Shown one piece after another: positions 17,052 to 26,000 of a DNA stretch of 64,000 nt. The position numbers and the translations under genes are program-made. Below the pieces are notes generated by a model. It saw only the letters and a program-made list of their open reading frames with translations, did no database searches and was not told the origin of the DNA. The stretch comes from VRUE01 sp963715625 (GTDB lineage Bacteria; Actinomycetota; Thermoleophilia; Solirubrobacterales; 70-9). The first letter of the stretch is position 1; every line of letters starts with the position of its first letter. Location: contig OY970260.1 of NCBI GenBank assembly GCA_963715625.1, positions 1,302,001 through 1,366,000 of the forward strand. Reading direction: 5' to 3'.

Positions 17052-17786
17052 ATGAACGATTCGAACGGGCGGGTGGTCGAGGCGAATGGCGTGTCGCGCC
17101 GCTTCGGCGAGGGCGAGGCGGCGGTCGACGCGCTCCTCGACGTCAGCACGGCGTTCGACCGCGGTCGCTTCACGGCGATCATGGGGCCCTCGGGCTCGGG
17201 CAAGTCGACCCTGATGCACATCCTCGCCGGGCTCGACAAGCCGACCGCCGGCACCGTCGTCCTCGACGGGCAGGAGATCACCAGCCTCGACGACGCCGAG
17301 CTGACCAAGCTGCGCCGCGACAAGCTCGGCTTCGTCTTCCAGTTCTTCAACCTGCTGCCGGTCCTCACCGCCGAGGAGAACCTGGTGCTGCCGCTCTCGA
17401 TCGCGGGGCGCAAGCCCGACCGGGCCTGGCTCGACCGGCTGGTCGACACCGTCGGCCTCGGCGACCGCCGCACCCACCGGCCCTCCGAGCTCTCCGGCGG
17501 CCAGCAGCAGCGCGTCGCCGTCGCCCGCGCCCTCGTCTCCAAGCCGGCGGTCGTCTTCGCCGACGAGCCGACCGGCAACCTCGACTCCAAGGCCAGCGCC
17601 GACGTCCTGCGCCTGCTCCGCCACGCGGTCGACGACTTCGGCCAGACGGTGATCATGGTCACCCACGATCCCGCCGCCGCCGCCCACGCCGACCGCCTGA
17701 TCACACTCCGCGACGGCAGGGTCGTCCACGATGTCGCCCCGGGCTCGACCGACGAGGTGATCGAGCTGATGAAGACGATCGACTAG
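17052..17786 (+). CDS. ABC transporter ATP-binding protein (MacB/LolD-like)
   Basis: A 244-residue ATPase from ATG 17052. Walker A GPSGSGKST, Q-loop FQFFNLLPVL, signature LSGGQQQRVAVARAL, Walker B VVFADEPTGNLD and H-loop MVTHDP are all present. The PTGNLDS and FFNLLP forms are those of the MacB/LolD/FtsE type that pairs with FtsX-like permeases. The permease gene begins 6 bp after its stop, so they form one exporter. Substrate unknown: antimicrobial peptide, lipid or lipoprotein handling are usual. Confidence 0.95.
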   Translation: MNDSNGRVVEANGVSRRFGEGEAAVDALLDVSTAFDRGRFTAIMGPSGSGKSTLMHILAGLDKPTAGTVVLDGQEITSLDDAELTKLRRDKLGFVFQFFNLLPVLTAEENLVLPLSIAGRKPDRAWLDRLVDTVGLGDRRTHRPSELSGGQQQRVAVARALVSKPAVVFADEPTGNLDSKASADVLRLLRHAVDDFGQTVIMVTHDPAAAAHADRLITLRDGRVVHDVAPGSTDEVIELMKTID

Positions 17787-17791
17787 GCCGG

Positions 17792-20344
17792 GTGACCGGT
17801 CTCGCCCTCAAGAGCCTCTGGGCACGCCGCATCCGCGCCCTGACGACGGTCCTCGCGGTTGTGATCGGCGTCGCCTTCGTCGCCGGCACCTACATCCTCA
17901 CCGACACCACCTTCGCCGCCTTCGACGAAATCTTCGAAGACTCGCTGGCGAAGACCGACGTCGTCGTCACCGCCAGGGACGAGGTGCGCCAGGAATCCGG
18001 CGAGGTGCCGAGCTTCAGCGCCGGCCTGCTGCCGAAGGTGGAGCAGGTGCGTGGCGTGCGCGTGGCGGCCGGCCAGATCTTCACGCCGGGCGGCTTCTTC
18101 GACGCCCGCAACGAGCAGATCGGCTCCAAGTTCGCCCCCAAGTTCATCACCTCGATCCTGCCCGAGGCGCTCGAAACGCAGACGTATACGGAGGGACGGC
18201 CGCCGCGAGGCGCCGCCGAGGCCGCCCTCGACCAGGATGCCGCCGAGGAGGCGGGTCTGGGGCTCGGCGACACCCTCAAGCTCGCCTCGGTCGAGCGGGT
18301 CGCCGCCTACCGCATCGTCGGCCTGACCAGGCTCGGGGCCGCATCCTGGGGCGGCGCCAGCATCGCCGGGCTGATCCTGCCCGAGGCGCAGCGGATCACC
18401 GGCAAGCGCGGCGAATTCGACCAGATCCTGATCGCGGCCGAGGAGGGGGTCTCCGAAGCGACGCTGAAGCAGCGGGTGCAGCGCGTCGCGCCGCCATCGG
18501 ACCTGGTCGAGACGGCGAAGGAGAACGCGGAACGCAACTCCGACCAGATCCGCGAAGACATCGGCTTCCTGCGCATCGCGCTGCTCGTCTTCGCCTTCGT
18601 CGCCCTCTTCGTCGGCGCCTTCCTGATCTTCAACACCTTCTCGATCACCGTCGCGCAGCGGATCAGGGAGTTCGGGATGCTGCGCACCCTCGGCGCCAGC
18701 CGCCGCCAGATCCTCAGCTCGGTTGTGATCGAGGCGCTGGCGATCGGCCTGCTGGGTGCCCTGCTCGGCCTCCTCGCCGGCTACGGGATCGCGGTCGGGC
18801 TCAACGCGCTCTTCGTCGCGATCGGGATCGACCTGCCGACCACGGCCCTGGTTACCAAGGACCGGACGGTCGTCGTCTCGTTGCTGATCGGCATCGGCGT
18901 CACCCTGGTCTCCTCCTTCGTCCCGGCGCTGCGCTCCACCCGCGTGCCGCCGATCGCCGCCCTGTTGGCGATTGAGCTGCCCCACAGCCGGAGGCGCGGC
19001 GTGGTCACCGCGATCGTCGCGGGGATGCTCGGCGTCGCCGGCCTGGCGATGCTCCTCGCCGGCCTCTTCGGCGGCGCCGACGGCGGCGCGGCAGCGGGGC
19101 TGATGGGAGGCGGCGCGGTGCTCGTGATCCTCGGCGTCTCGCTGTTCAGCCCGCGGCTGGTCAGGCCCCTCGCCTCGATCGCCGGCAAGCCGCTGGAAAC
19201 GGTGCGCCGCCTGACCGGACGGCTGGCTCGCGAGAACACCCAGCGCAACCCGGCGCGCACGGCGGTCACCGCGGCGGCGCTGATGATCGGCCTCGCCGTG
19301 GTCGCCTTCGTCACCGTCTTCGCCGCCGGCATCAAGAGCTCGATCGCGACCGCGGTCGACGAGAGCTTCCAGGGCGAGCTGGCGATCCAGAACAGCGACG
19401 GCTTCTCGCCGATCTCACCGCGCACGGCGCCCGCCGCGGCCCAGGTGCCCGGCGTCGAGCTGGTCTCCTCGCTCCGATCGGCGCAGGCGGAGCTCCTCAG
19501 CGGCGACGGCGGCAAGCCGCGCGTCTCCTCCCTCTCGCGCAACGCCGACGCGGTCCTCAACATCGACTGGACCGAGGGGGGCCCGGAGACCCTGCGCAGG
19601 CTTACGGACGGACAGGTGATCGTCGATAAGTCCTTCGCCGGCGGCAACGGCCTTGAGCGCGGCGACTCGGTCCGCCTCCTCACCCAGATCGGCGCCAGGC
19701 CGAGCCTCGAGGTCGTCGCGGAGTTCGAAGACAAGGCCGACCTGCTCGGCAGCGCGATCGTCACCCCGAGCCTGATGGCCCGCCAGTTCGGCCAGCGCGA
19801 CGACCTGATCGACTTCGTCAAGCTGGCGCCCGGGGCCGACGCCGCCAAGGTCCAGGCGAGCCTGGCGGCCCTGATGAAGCGCTCCTTCCCGGTGGCCGAG
19901 GTGCGCAACCAGCAGGAGCTGAAGGAAAACCAGGAAGAACAGATCAACCAGCTGCTCGGCCTGATCTACGCCCTGCTGGCGCTGGCCGTGATCGTCTCGC
20001 TGTTCGGCATCGCCAACACGCTGGCGCTCTCGATCCACGAGCGCACCCGCGAGCTGGGGATGCTGCGGGCGATCGGGATGTCGCGGCGCCAGGTGCGGAC
20101 GATGATCCGCTACGAGGCGGTGATCACGGCCCTGATCGGCGCGATCCTGGGCATGGTCCTGGGGGTCGTCTTCGCCGCCCTGATCGCCCAGCCGCTGAAG
20201 GACGAAGGCTTCGCTCTCTCCTACCCGGTCGGCACTCTCGCCGCGCTGCTCGTCTTCGCGGCGCTCGCGGGCGTCCTCGCCGCAATCGCCCCGGCCCGCC
20301 GCGCTTCCCGCCTCAACGTGCTGGAAGCCCTCCAGTACGAGTAG
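17792..20344 (+). CDS. FtsX-domain ABC transporter permease
   Basis: An 850-residue membrane protein from GTG 17792. It has the arrangement of MacB-like actinobacterial permeases: TM1 (TTVLAVVIGVAFVAGTYIL), a large extracellular domain, an FtsX membrane block near residue 260-400, a second pair of TM segments near 410-450, a second extracellular region and a C-terminal FtsX block (LALAVIVSLFGIANTLALS). Two FtsX units in one chain let it act without a second permease. It works with the adjacent ATPase as a mechanotransmission-type exporter. Repeat copy B follows the stop. Confidence 0.93.
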   Translation: MTGLALKSLWARRIRALTTVLAVVIGVAFVAGTYILTDTTFAAFDEIFEDSLAKTDVVVTARDEVRQESGEVPSFSAGLLPKVEQVRGVRVAAGQIFTPGGFFDARNEQIGSKFAPKFITSILPEALETQTYTEGRPPRGAAEAALDQDAAEEAGLGLGDTLKLASVERVAAYRIVGLTRLGAASWGGASIAGLILPEAQRITGKRGEFDQILIAAEEGVSEATLKQRVQRVAPPSDLVETAKENAERNSDQIREDIGFLRIALLVFAFVALFVGAFLIFNTFSITVAQRIREFGMLRTLGASRRQILSSVVIEALAIGLLGALLGLLAGYGIAVGLNALFVAIGIDLPTTALVTKDRTVVVSLLIGIGVTLVSSFVPALRSTRVPPIAALLAIELPHSRRRGVVTAIVAGMLGVAGLAMLLAGLFGGADGGAAAGLMGGGAVLVILGVSLFSPRLVRPLASIAGKPLETVRRLTGRLARENTQRNPARTAVTAAALMIGLAVVAFVTVFAAGIKSSIATAVDESFQGELAIQNSDGFSPISPRTAPAAAQVPGVELVSSLRSAQAELLSGDGGKPRVSSLSRNADAVLNIDWTEGGPETLRRLTDGQVIVDKSFAGGNGLERGDSVRLLTQIGARPSLEVVAEFEDKADLLGSAIVTPSLMARQFGQRDDLIDFVKLAPGADAAKVQASLAALMKRSFPVAEVRNQQELKENQEEQINQLLGLIYALLALAVIVSLFGIANTLALSIHERTRELGMLRAIGMSRRQVRTMIRYEAVITALIGAILGMVLGVVFAALIAQPLKDEGFALSYPVGTLAALLVFAALAGVLAAIAPARRASRLNVLEALQYE

Positions 20345-20357
20345 CGCCCACGAAACC

Positions 20358-20408
20358 CCAGGTGCAACGTTTTGTGGCCCTCATAGGGCCACAAAACGTT
20401 GCACCTGG
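20358..20408. repeat. Palindromic repeat, family 1 (copy B)
   Basis: A perfect palindrome: 23-bp arms beginning CCAGGTGCAACGTTTTGTGG and a 5-nt loop TCATA. It lies between the convergent ends of the ABC permease and csoR genes. This is the most regular member of the family and may represent the ancestral form or a functional bidirectional terminator. Confidence 0.93.
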
Positions 20409-20424
20409 GAGCGGCGGGCGGGAC

Positions 20425-20715
20425 TCAACCGCGCCGCAGCAGGCGCTTGACCGCGGCCATCAGCTCCTCGGTCCGCTCCTGCCGGTCGCCGCCCTCGGCG
20501 CCGGCGACGCAGTGCGCGGCGTGGTCGGAGAGCAGCTCGAGGGCGACCTTGTCCAGGGCGGCCTGGATCGCCGTCACCTGGGTGACCACGTCGATGCAGT
20601 AGCGGTTCTCCTCGACCATGCGCTCGACGCCGCGCACCTGCCCCTCGATCCGGCGCAGCCGCTTCAGCACCGCGTCCTTGTTCTCGGTGTAGCCGTGGGT
20701 GACCGCGTCGCTCAC
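20425..20715 (-). CDS. csoR: CsoR-family metal-sensing repressor
   Basis: A 96-residue all-helical repressor. The copper-binding triad of CsoR is present: Cys40 (NRYCIDVV), His65 and Cys69 (SDHAAHCV). The N-terminal region AVLKRLRRIEGQVRGVERM is the DNA-facing part of the family. Metal binding would release it from DNA. A palindrome that fits CsoR operators lies just upstream of the start at 20726-20740, so it probably represses itself. No copper ATPase or chaperone is adjacent in the window. Confidence 0.92.
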   Translation of the reverse strand: MSDAVTHGYTENKDAVLKRLRRIEGQVRGVERMVEENRYCIDVVTQVTAIQAALDKVALELLSDHAAHCVAGAEGGDRQERTEELMAAVKRLLRRG

Positions 20716-20725
20716 CGATCCAGTG

Positions 20726-20740
20726 TACCCCCTGGGGGTA
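20726..20740 (-). promoter_or_regulatory. CsoR-type operator
   Basis: Perfect palindrome TACCCCC-T-GGGGGTA, the G/C-tract inverted repeat typical of CsoR/RcnR-family operators. It lies 11 bp before the csoR start codon, consistent with autorepression. Confidence 0.8.
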
Positions 20741-20751
20741 TACCCAAAGCG

Positions 20752-20798
20752 TTCCGGTGCGCTTTATGTGGGCTATGGCGGCATAAAGCGCACCGGAA
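20752..20798. repeat. Palindromic repeat, family 4 (copy 1)
   Basis: Perfect 17-bp arms TTCCGGTGCGCTTTATG / complement around the loop TGGGCTATGGCGG. A related copy lies at 32231-32277, just before tmk. It sits between csoR (5' side) and the end of the esterase gene. Confidence 0.88.
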
Positions 20799-20810
20799 GG
20801 GCCGGAAGGG

Positions 20811-21866
20811 CTAGGAGAGGCCCATGCGCAGGGCGCCGGCGACCTCGAGCATCGCCGTGCGGGCGCTGGGGCAGATCGCGGTCAGGTTGGCGAAGCCGTG
20901 GATCAGGCCCGCGTGGCGCTGCAGCGCCACCTTCACGCCGGCCTCGCGCATGCGCGTCGCGTAGATCTCGCCCTCGTCGCGCAGCGGGTCGAAGCCGGCG
21001 GTGGCGACGTAGGCGGGGGGCAGGTTGGAGACGTCGGGAGCGCGCATGATCGAGACCCGCGGGTCGTCGGGGGCGCAGCCGTCGGGCAGGTAGTGGCCCT
21101 CGAACCAGTCCATGTCGTTGCGGGTCAGCAGGAAGCCCTCGGCGAAGGTGTCGCGCGAGGCCTGGCCGCCGACGGCGTCGGTGACCGGGTAGAGCAGGGC
21201 CTGCATCGCCGGTTGCGGCCCGCCGTTGTCGCGCACCTGGAGGCAGGCCGCGGCTGCGAGGTTGCCGCCGGCGCTGTCGCCGGCGACGGCGACGCGGGAC
21301 GGGTCTGCCCCAAGGTCGCCGGCCCGCTCCGCCGCCCACGCAAGCGCCGCGGCCGCGTCTTCGACCGCGGCCGGGAACGGGTCCTCGGGCGCCAGGCGGT
21401 AGTCGACCGAGAGCACGCGGCAGCCGCTGTGCTCGGCGAGGAAGCGGCAGAGTCCGTCGTGCGTCTCCAGGTCCCCGATAACCCAGCCGCCGCCGTGGTA
21501 GTAGACGAGCAGCGGCTGCGGGGGGCGGGGCGCGCCGAGGGAGACGTAGAGGCGCGCGGGGATCTCGCGCGCGGGTCCCGGGATCGCCAGGTTCTCGATC
21601 CGGGCCATCGGCAGCGGCGGACCGCTGACCACCGGGACCCCGGCCAGGTTCTCGGCCCTTGCCTGCTCGACCGTTCGCCCCTCGACCAGCGAGAGCTCGC
21701 CCTCCAACGCGCCAAGCCGCAGCAGCATCTGGATGTCCGGCGCGAGCTCCTGCCCGTCGAGGCGCGGCGGCGGCCCCAGCAGCCTGCGCAGCGTGCGCGG
21801 CCGCATGCCGCAGGCGCGGCGCGCGACCCAGTGCTGAGTCCGAGGAGGCAGCTGTGGAGGTGCCAC
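20811..21866 (-). CDS. Alpha/beta hydrolase (HSL/esterase family)
   Basis: A 351-residue cytoplasmic esterase of the hormone-sensitive-lipase group. It has the oxyanion motif YYHGGGW, the nucleophile elbow GDSAGGN, an acid in the FDPLRDE region and the catalytic His in GLIHGFAN. Short-chain esters are the usual substrates. An N-terminal region of about 70 residues precedes the core, as in many actinobacterial members. No signal peptide is seen. Confidence 0.9.
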   Translation of the reverse strand: MAPPQLPPRTQHWVARRACGMRPRTLRRLLGPPPRLDGQELAPDIQMLLRLGALEGELSLVEGRTVEQARAENLAGVPVVSGPPLPMARIENLAIPGPAREIPARLYVSLGAPRPPQPLLVYYHGGGWVIGDLETHDGLCRFLAEHSGCRVLSVDYRLAPEDPFPAAVEDAAAALAWAAERAGDLGADPSRVAVAGDSAGGNLAAAACLQVRDNGGPQPAMQALLYPVTDAVGGQASRDTFAEGFLLTRNDMDWFEGHYLPDGCAPDDPRVSIMRAPDVSNLPPAYVATAGFDPLRDEGEIYATRMREAGVKVALQRHAGLIHGFANLTAICPSARTAMLEVAGALRMGLS

Positions 21867-21961
21867 GACGCCGCCAGGCTATGCGAAGGCGAGAGTTGCC
21901 GCCGAGCTCTCGCTTGGGCCCGGGAGGGGAGAGATCGTCCACCTCCAGCCCTTAGACGTGC

Positions 21962-22180
21962 ATGACGACTCGACTGAAGTACTCCATCGCACTGTCCATC
22001 GCCGCCCTTGCCGCCGCCTTCGCGCTCGTAGGCGCCACCGTGCCGGTCGCTCCGGCCCGGCCGGCCTCGGCCTTCGAATGCGCCAGTCCTCGGCTCCTCC
22101 GCCTTCACCGCTTCGAGGACGGCTCCGCCCAGCTGCGTTGCGGCCACCGCCTGCTCGCCCGGATCTCCTCACCTGGCTGA
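21962..22180 (+). CDS. Small secreted protein of unknown function
   Basis: A 72-residue ORF from ATG 21962. An N-terminal signal peptide (YSIALSIAALAAAFALVGA) is followed by about 35 residues containing two Cys (FECASPR and QLRCGHRL), which could form a disulphide. Not recognised as any family. It is the first of three consecutive genes for small secreted proteins. The lack of a clear family keeps confidence moderate. Confidence 0.5.
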   Translation: MTTRLKYSIALSIAALAAAFALVGATVPVAPARPASAFECASPRLLRLHRFEDGSAQLRCGHRLLARISSPG

Positions 22181-22229
22181 GCTCTATGCTGCACGACACT
22201 TGAGCAACGCGATTCCAGGAGGAAACCCT

Positions 22230-22457
22230 GTGGAGACCCAAACCCGTCGCCTTCGCCTCGCCGCTGCGGCCCTGACCGTCGCTCTTCTGGCCCTGGCGTC
22301 CACCGCCCAGCCCGCCCTTGCATTCCGCGATCGGGATTGCTCGGATTTCTCGACTCAGGCGCAGGCGCAGCGCTTCTTCAAGAAGCACCACCCGAGGCGC
22401 GACCCGCACGGCCTCGACGCCGACCACGACGGTCTTGCTTGCGAGTCCCTTCCGTAG
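22230..22457 (+). CDS. Secreted excalibur-type calcium-binding protein
   Basis: A 75-residue protein from GTG 22230, chosen because AGGAGG lies 8 bp before it. A signal peptide (LRLAAAALTVALLALASTAQ) is followed by DRDCSDFSTQAQAQRFF and DPHGLDADHDGLACESLP. This is the excalibur motif (CsDf...DpHgLDaDnDGiACE) with two cysteines and a calcium-binding-like DxDxDG loop. It probably acts outside the cell; the precise role of stand-alone excalibur proteins is unknown. Confidence 0.88.
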   Translation: METQTRRLRLAAAALTVALLALASTAQPALAFRDRDCSDFSTQAQAQRFFKKHHPRRDPHGLDADHDGLACESLP

Positions 22458-22525
22458 CCGGCGCCTGCCAGGACCGCGGCTGGCAGCCGTTAGGCTCAAC
22501 CGAGCCCAACTCAAGGAGGATGGAT

Positions 22526-22921
22526 ATGTCCCGGCCCCGATGGTTCCTCGTTCCTGCCCTGAGCGCGATCGGCCTGACCCTGCTGGCCCTCGCCGGCTCG
22601 GCGACCGGCCACGCACACGTCGCGAAAGTCAAATCCACCGTGACGATCAAATCGGGCGAGGGAGCTGAATTCACCGGCAAGGTGAGCGCGGCTCAGAAAA
22701 GATGCAGGTCGGGGCGCAAAGTGAAGCTCTTCATGGAGCCATACTCGGGCGGCATGGACGAGCTCGTCGGGACCGCGAGGACCAACGCGGCGGGTGTCTG
22801 GGAGATGAAAGGAAGCTTCCTCGCGGGCATCTACCACGCCCAGGTGACCGCCACCACCGTCCATGCCGGCGACGACACCCTCCGCTGCCTGGTCGACGTG
22901 TCCGTGTCCGCTCGCTTTTGA
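22526..22921 (+). CDS. Secreted beta-sandwich protein of unknown function
   Basis: A 131-residue protein from ATG 22526, with AGGAGGA 6 bp upstream. A signal peptide (WFLVPALSAIGLTLLALAG) ends near AHA. The mature part has an alternating strand pattern (KSTVTIKSGEGAEFTGKVSA, then KVKLFMEPY and GVWEMKGSF) like Ig/CNA_B-type domains. Two Cys (KRC and LRC) could be bridged. It is the third small secreted protein in a row. No specific function is suggested. Confidence 0.68.
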   Translation: MSRPRWFLVPALSAIGLTLLALAGSATGHAHVAKVKSTVTIKSGEGAEFTGKVSAAQKRCRSGRKVKLFMEPYSGGMDELVGTARTNAAGVWEMKGSFLAGIYHAQVTATTVHAGDDTLRCLVDVSVSARF

Positions 22922-22938
22922 GCAGCTCCAAAACCGTC

Positions 22939-23071
22939 CTGAGCGCGTAGGACCAAGCAGGGGAGTGCACGCAGTGGCGCGATAGTGCTCTGCACGGTGC
23001 GCCGCTGCGGGTGCTTCTCTGCACGGTGCGCCGCTGCGGGTGCTTCCCTGCGCCGCGTCCTACGCGCTCAG
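22939..23071. repeat. Inverted arms flanking a 29-bp tandem duplication
   Basis: 15-bp arms CTGAGCGCGTAGGAC (22939-22953) and its exact complement (23057-23071) enclose two tandem 29-bp units (22988-23016, 23017-23045) that begin CTCTGCACGGTGCGCCGCTG. The right arm includes the stop codon of the ribonucleotide reductase gene. It lies between convergent genes and may serve as a terminator. Confidence 0.82.
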
Positions 23072-26000
23072 CCGCAGCCGGTGTTGTTGCCGCAGGAGGA
23101 ACACGTGTAGCAAGACCCCGTCCGCTGCATCATGCCTCCGCACTGCTCGCAGGCGGGGCCGAGGTCGAGGCCGGACATCTTGGCGGGGACCACGGGCGGG
23201 GTTTCGGTGAACGCCGCCGAGGCCGGGACGGCCTGGCCGCCGCTCGCCTTCGCGGCCTCGCCGCCGCCGTTGCCCGGTTTGGAGTGGCCGTTGCCCGGGC
23301 CTGCCGTGCCGCCGCTGGTGTCGATCCCGAGCCCGAGCTGCGCGGTCTCCGCCTCGCGCTTGGCCCGCACCTCCTGGGTGAGGATGCCGAGGTCCTCGAG
23401 CACCTCGGTGTCCTCGATGAAGCGGCTCGCCAGCCAGCGCATGATGTAGTCGGGCATCGACTTGGCGAAGGGGATCTCCGGGTTGCCGGTGATTCCCTCC
23501 GGCTCGAAGCGCATGTAGCTGAACTTGCGCACGAAGACCTCCAGCGGCACGCCGTACTGCAGGCCGATCGAGATCGCCGTGGCGAAGGCGTTGAGCAGCC
23601 CGCGCATCGTCGAGCCCTCCTTGCCGATGTCGGTGAGGAAGATCTCGCCGACCGAGCCGTCCTCGTACTTGCCGGCGGTGATGTAGCCCTCGTGCCCGGC
23701 GATCGAGAACTTGTGGGTGATCGACTCGCGCTCGCGCGGCATCTTCTTGCGCACGGGGGCGGCCTGGACCTCCTCGATCTCGGCGCCCTTTTCCTCCTGC
23801 GCGTCGGTGCGCAGTGCCTGCGCCGTCTTGGAGCCGTCGCGGTAGATCGCCAGCGCCTTCAGCCCGCCCTTCCAGCCGCGCGTGTAGGCGTCGGCGATGT
23901 CCTCGACCGTGGCGCTCTGCGGCAGGTTCACCGTCTTGGAGATCGCGCCGGAGATGAAGGGCTGGGTGGCGGCCATCATGTCGATGTGGCCGGTGTGGGA
24001 GATCGCCCGCTCTCCCACCGCGACGTCGAAGACCGGCAGGTGCTCGTCCTTCAGGCCGGGGGCGCCGATGATCGTCGCGTTCTCCGCTATGTGGGCGTCG
24101 ATCTGCTCGACCTGCGGCTCGGCGTAGCCGAGCGTGCGCAGCGCCAGCGGCACCGATTTGTTGACGATCGTCATCTGCCCACCACCGACCAGCTCCTTGA
24201 ACTTGACCAGCGAGAAGTCGGGCTCGATCCCGGTCGTGTCGCAGTCCATCAGGAAGCTGATCGTCCCGGTCGGCGCCAGCACCGTCGCCTGCGCGTTGCG
24301 GTAGCCGTGCTCGGAGCCCAGCTCGACCGCCTCGTCCCAGGCCCGCTGCGCGGCCTCGAGCAGATCGCCCTTGATCCCGGTCGCGTCGATGTCGTAGGAG
24401 GCGTCGCGGTGCATCCGCATGACGCCGTTGTGGGCGTCGCGGTTGCGCTCGTACTCCTCGTAGGGCCCGGTCGCCCCGGCGGCGATCAGCGCCGACTGGC
24501 GGTAGGCGCGGCCGGTCATCAGCGCCGTGATCGCGGCGGCGACGTTGCGGCCCTCCTCGGAGTCGTAGGGCAGCCCGTCGGACATCAGCAGCGCGCCGAG
24601 GTTGGCGTAGCCGAGGCCGAGCTGGCGGAACTTGTTCGCGTTCTCGGTGATCTCCTCGGTCGGGTAGCTGGAGAAGCCGACGACGATCTCCTGGGCGAGG
24701 AAGACGATGTCGACCGCGTGCTCGAAGTCCTCGACGTCGAAGCTGCCGTCGGGGCGGCGAAATTTCATCAGGTTGAGCGAGGCGAGGTTGCAGGCCGAGT
24801 CGTCGACGTGCATGTACTCACTGCAGTTTGCGGCAATAAACCCATCGACGATGTAGGAGTGGTGCAGTGGCTCGGTGAGGTTGTAGACGACCTCCTGGCC
24901 ATCCTCCTCGCGAGACACAAGCTGGGCGCCGGACTTTGTCGCATAGCGTCCGGTCTCCGCCAGCATGGTGTCGAGCGCCGCGCGCTTGCGCGGCGTCGAG
25001 AAACCGATCAACTGGGCGAAACGCTCCATGTCCGAGCCTGAGATCCGCAGGTCGAAGCCCTGACGCGACTCATATACGGCGGTGCTGCCGTCCTTGCGGA
25101 TGTACGTGAACGACGCCTCACGGCTTTCCGAGACTCGGTAGATGCGCCCGCGGATCCCGAACGCCGAGAGCATCCGCTGCACGTCCTTGAGCAGGCCCTC
25201 GCTACGGCTGCCGAGTCCCACATAGCGATTCGCCTTGCCACCCGACTCGACGCGAGCCACGCAGCCATCGGCTCCGTACAGGCCCCGCAGGAATGCCGCT
25301 TGGACCTCGCTGGGCGCCCCGAAGAGGGTGCCCGGCACCCGCTTCTCATGTGCCCGGGAGGTGCCGACGCCGAGCTGGCGGAAGAATTCGCGCACGGTGC
25401 CGCTACCTGCGCGCAATTGCACGGTGCCGTTCTCCATCTCCTGTCGCGAGACGCCGCCGATCAGCTCCTGCAGGGCTCCCGTGTGCGAGTCGGCCAAGCC
25501 GTCGTCGATGTCGTCCCCTCCGTAGCACCAGCCGGCTTGGGATTCCGTCAGCCAGCCGTCGCCGATCAGATGGCCGGTCAGCTCGCCCAAGCCCTCGCTC
25601 CAACGGTCGGGAAGCTCTTTGTGGGTGACGGTGCCTCCCCGGCTGAATGACTTGGCGAGCACCTCGACCTTGACTGGCAGATCCCATGAAGCGTCGGCCG
25701 CCGGCGTCGGACTGTCGTTCAGCAGAACCTCATCCCGCTTGGTCAACTCCTCCGCCGGCACGTAGCCACGGTTCGTCGTCCACAGCCGGTGGTTTGGAGT
25801 GCAGCGGAGCTCCTGTCCGTTTGAGAACCGGAGGCGAACGATCGGCTTGACGCCATTCCGCATCACAGCGAGCGGCGTCGAGGCGAGCACGCCCTCCCCG
25901 GGTTCCTCGGCCGTCGCCCGGTGCGTGTAGACGCGGAACTCCTCACCGGCTTGCGCGCGCTCATAGAGCTCGCCGAAGGGAACCTGCCCGATCGTCGTAT

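Noticed and set aside
23011..25041. Long plus-strand open frame opposite nrdJ
   Set aside because: Shadow of the ribonucleotide reductase coding strand; no domain pattern.
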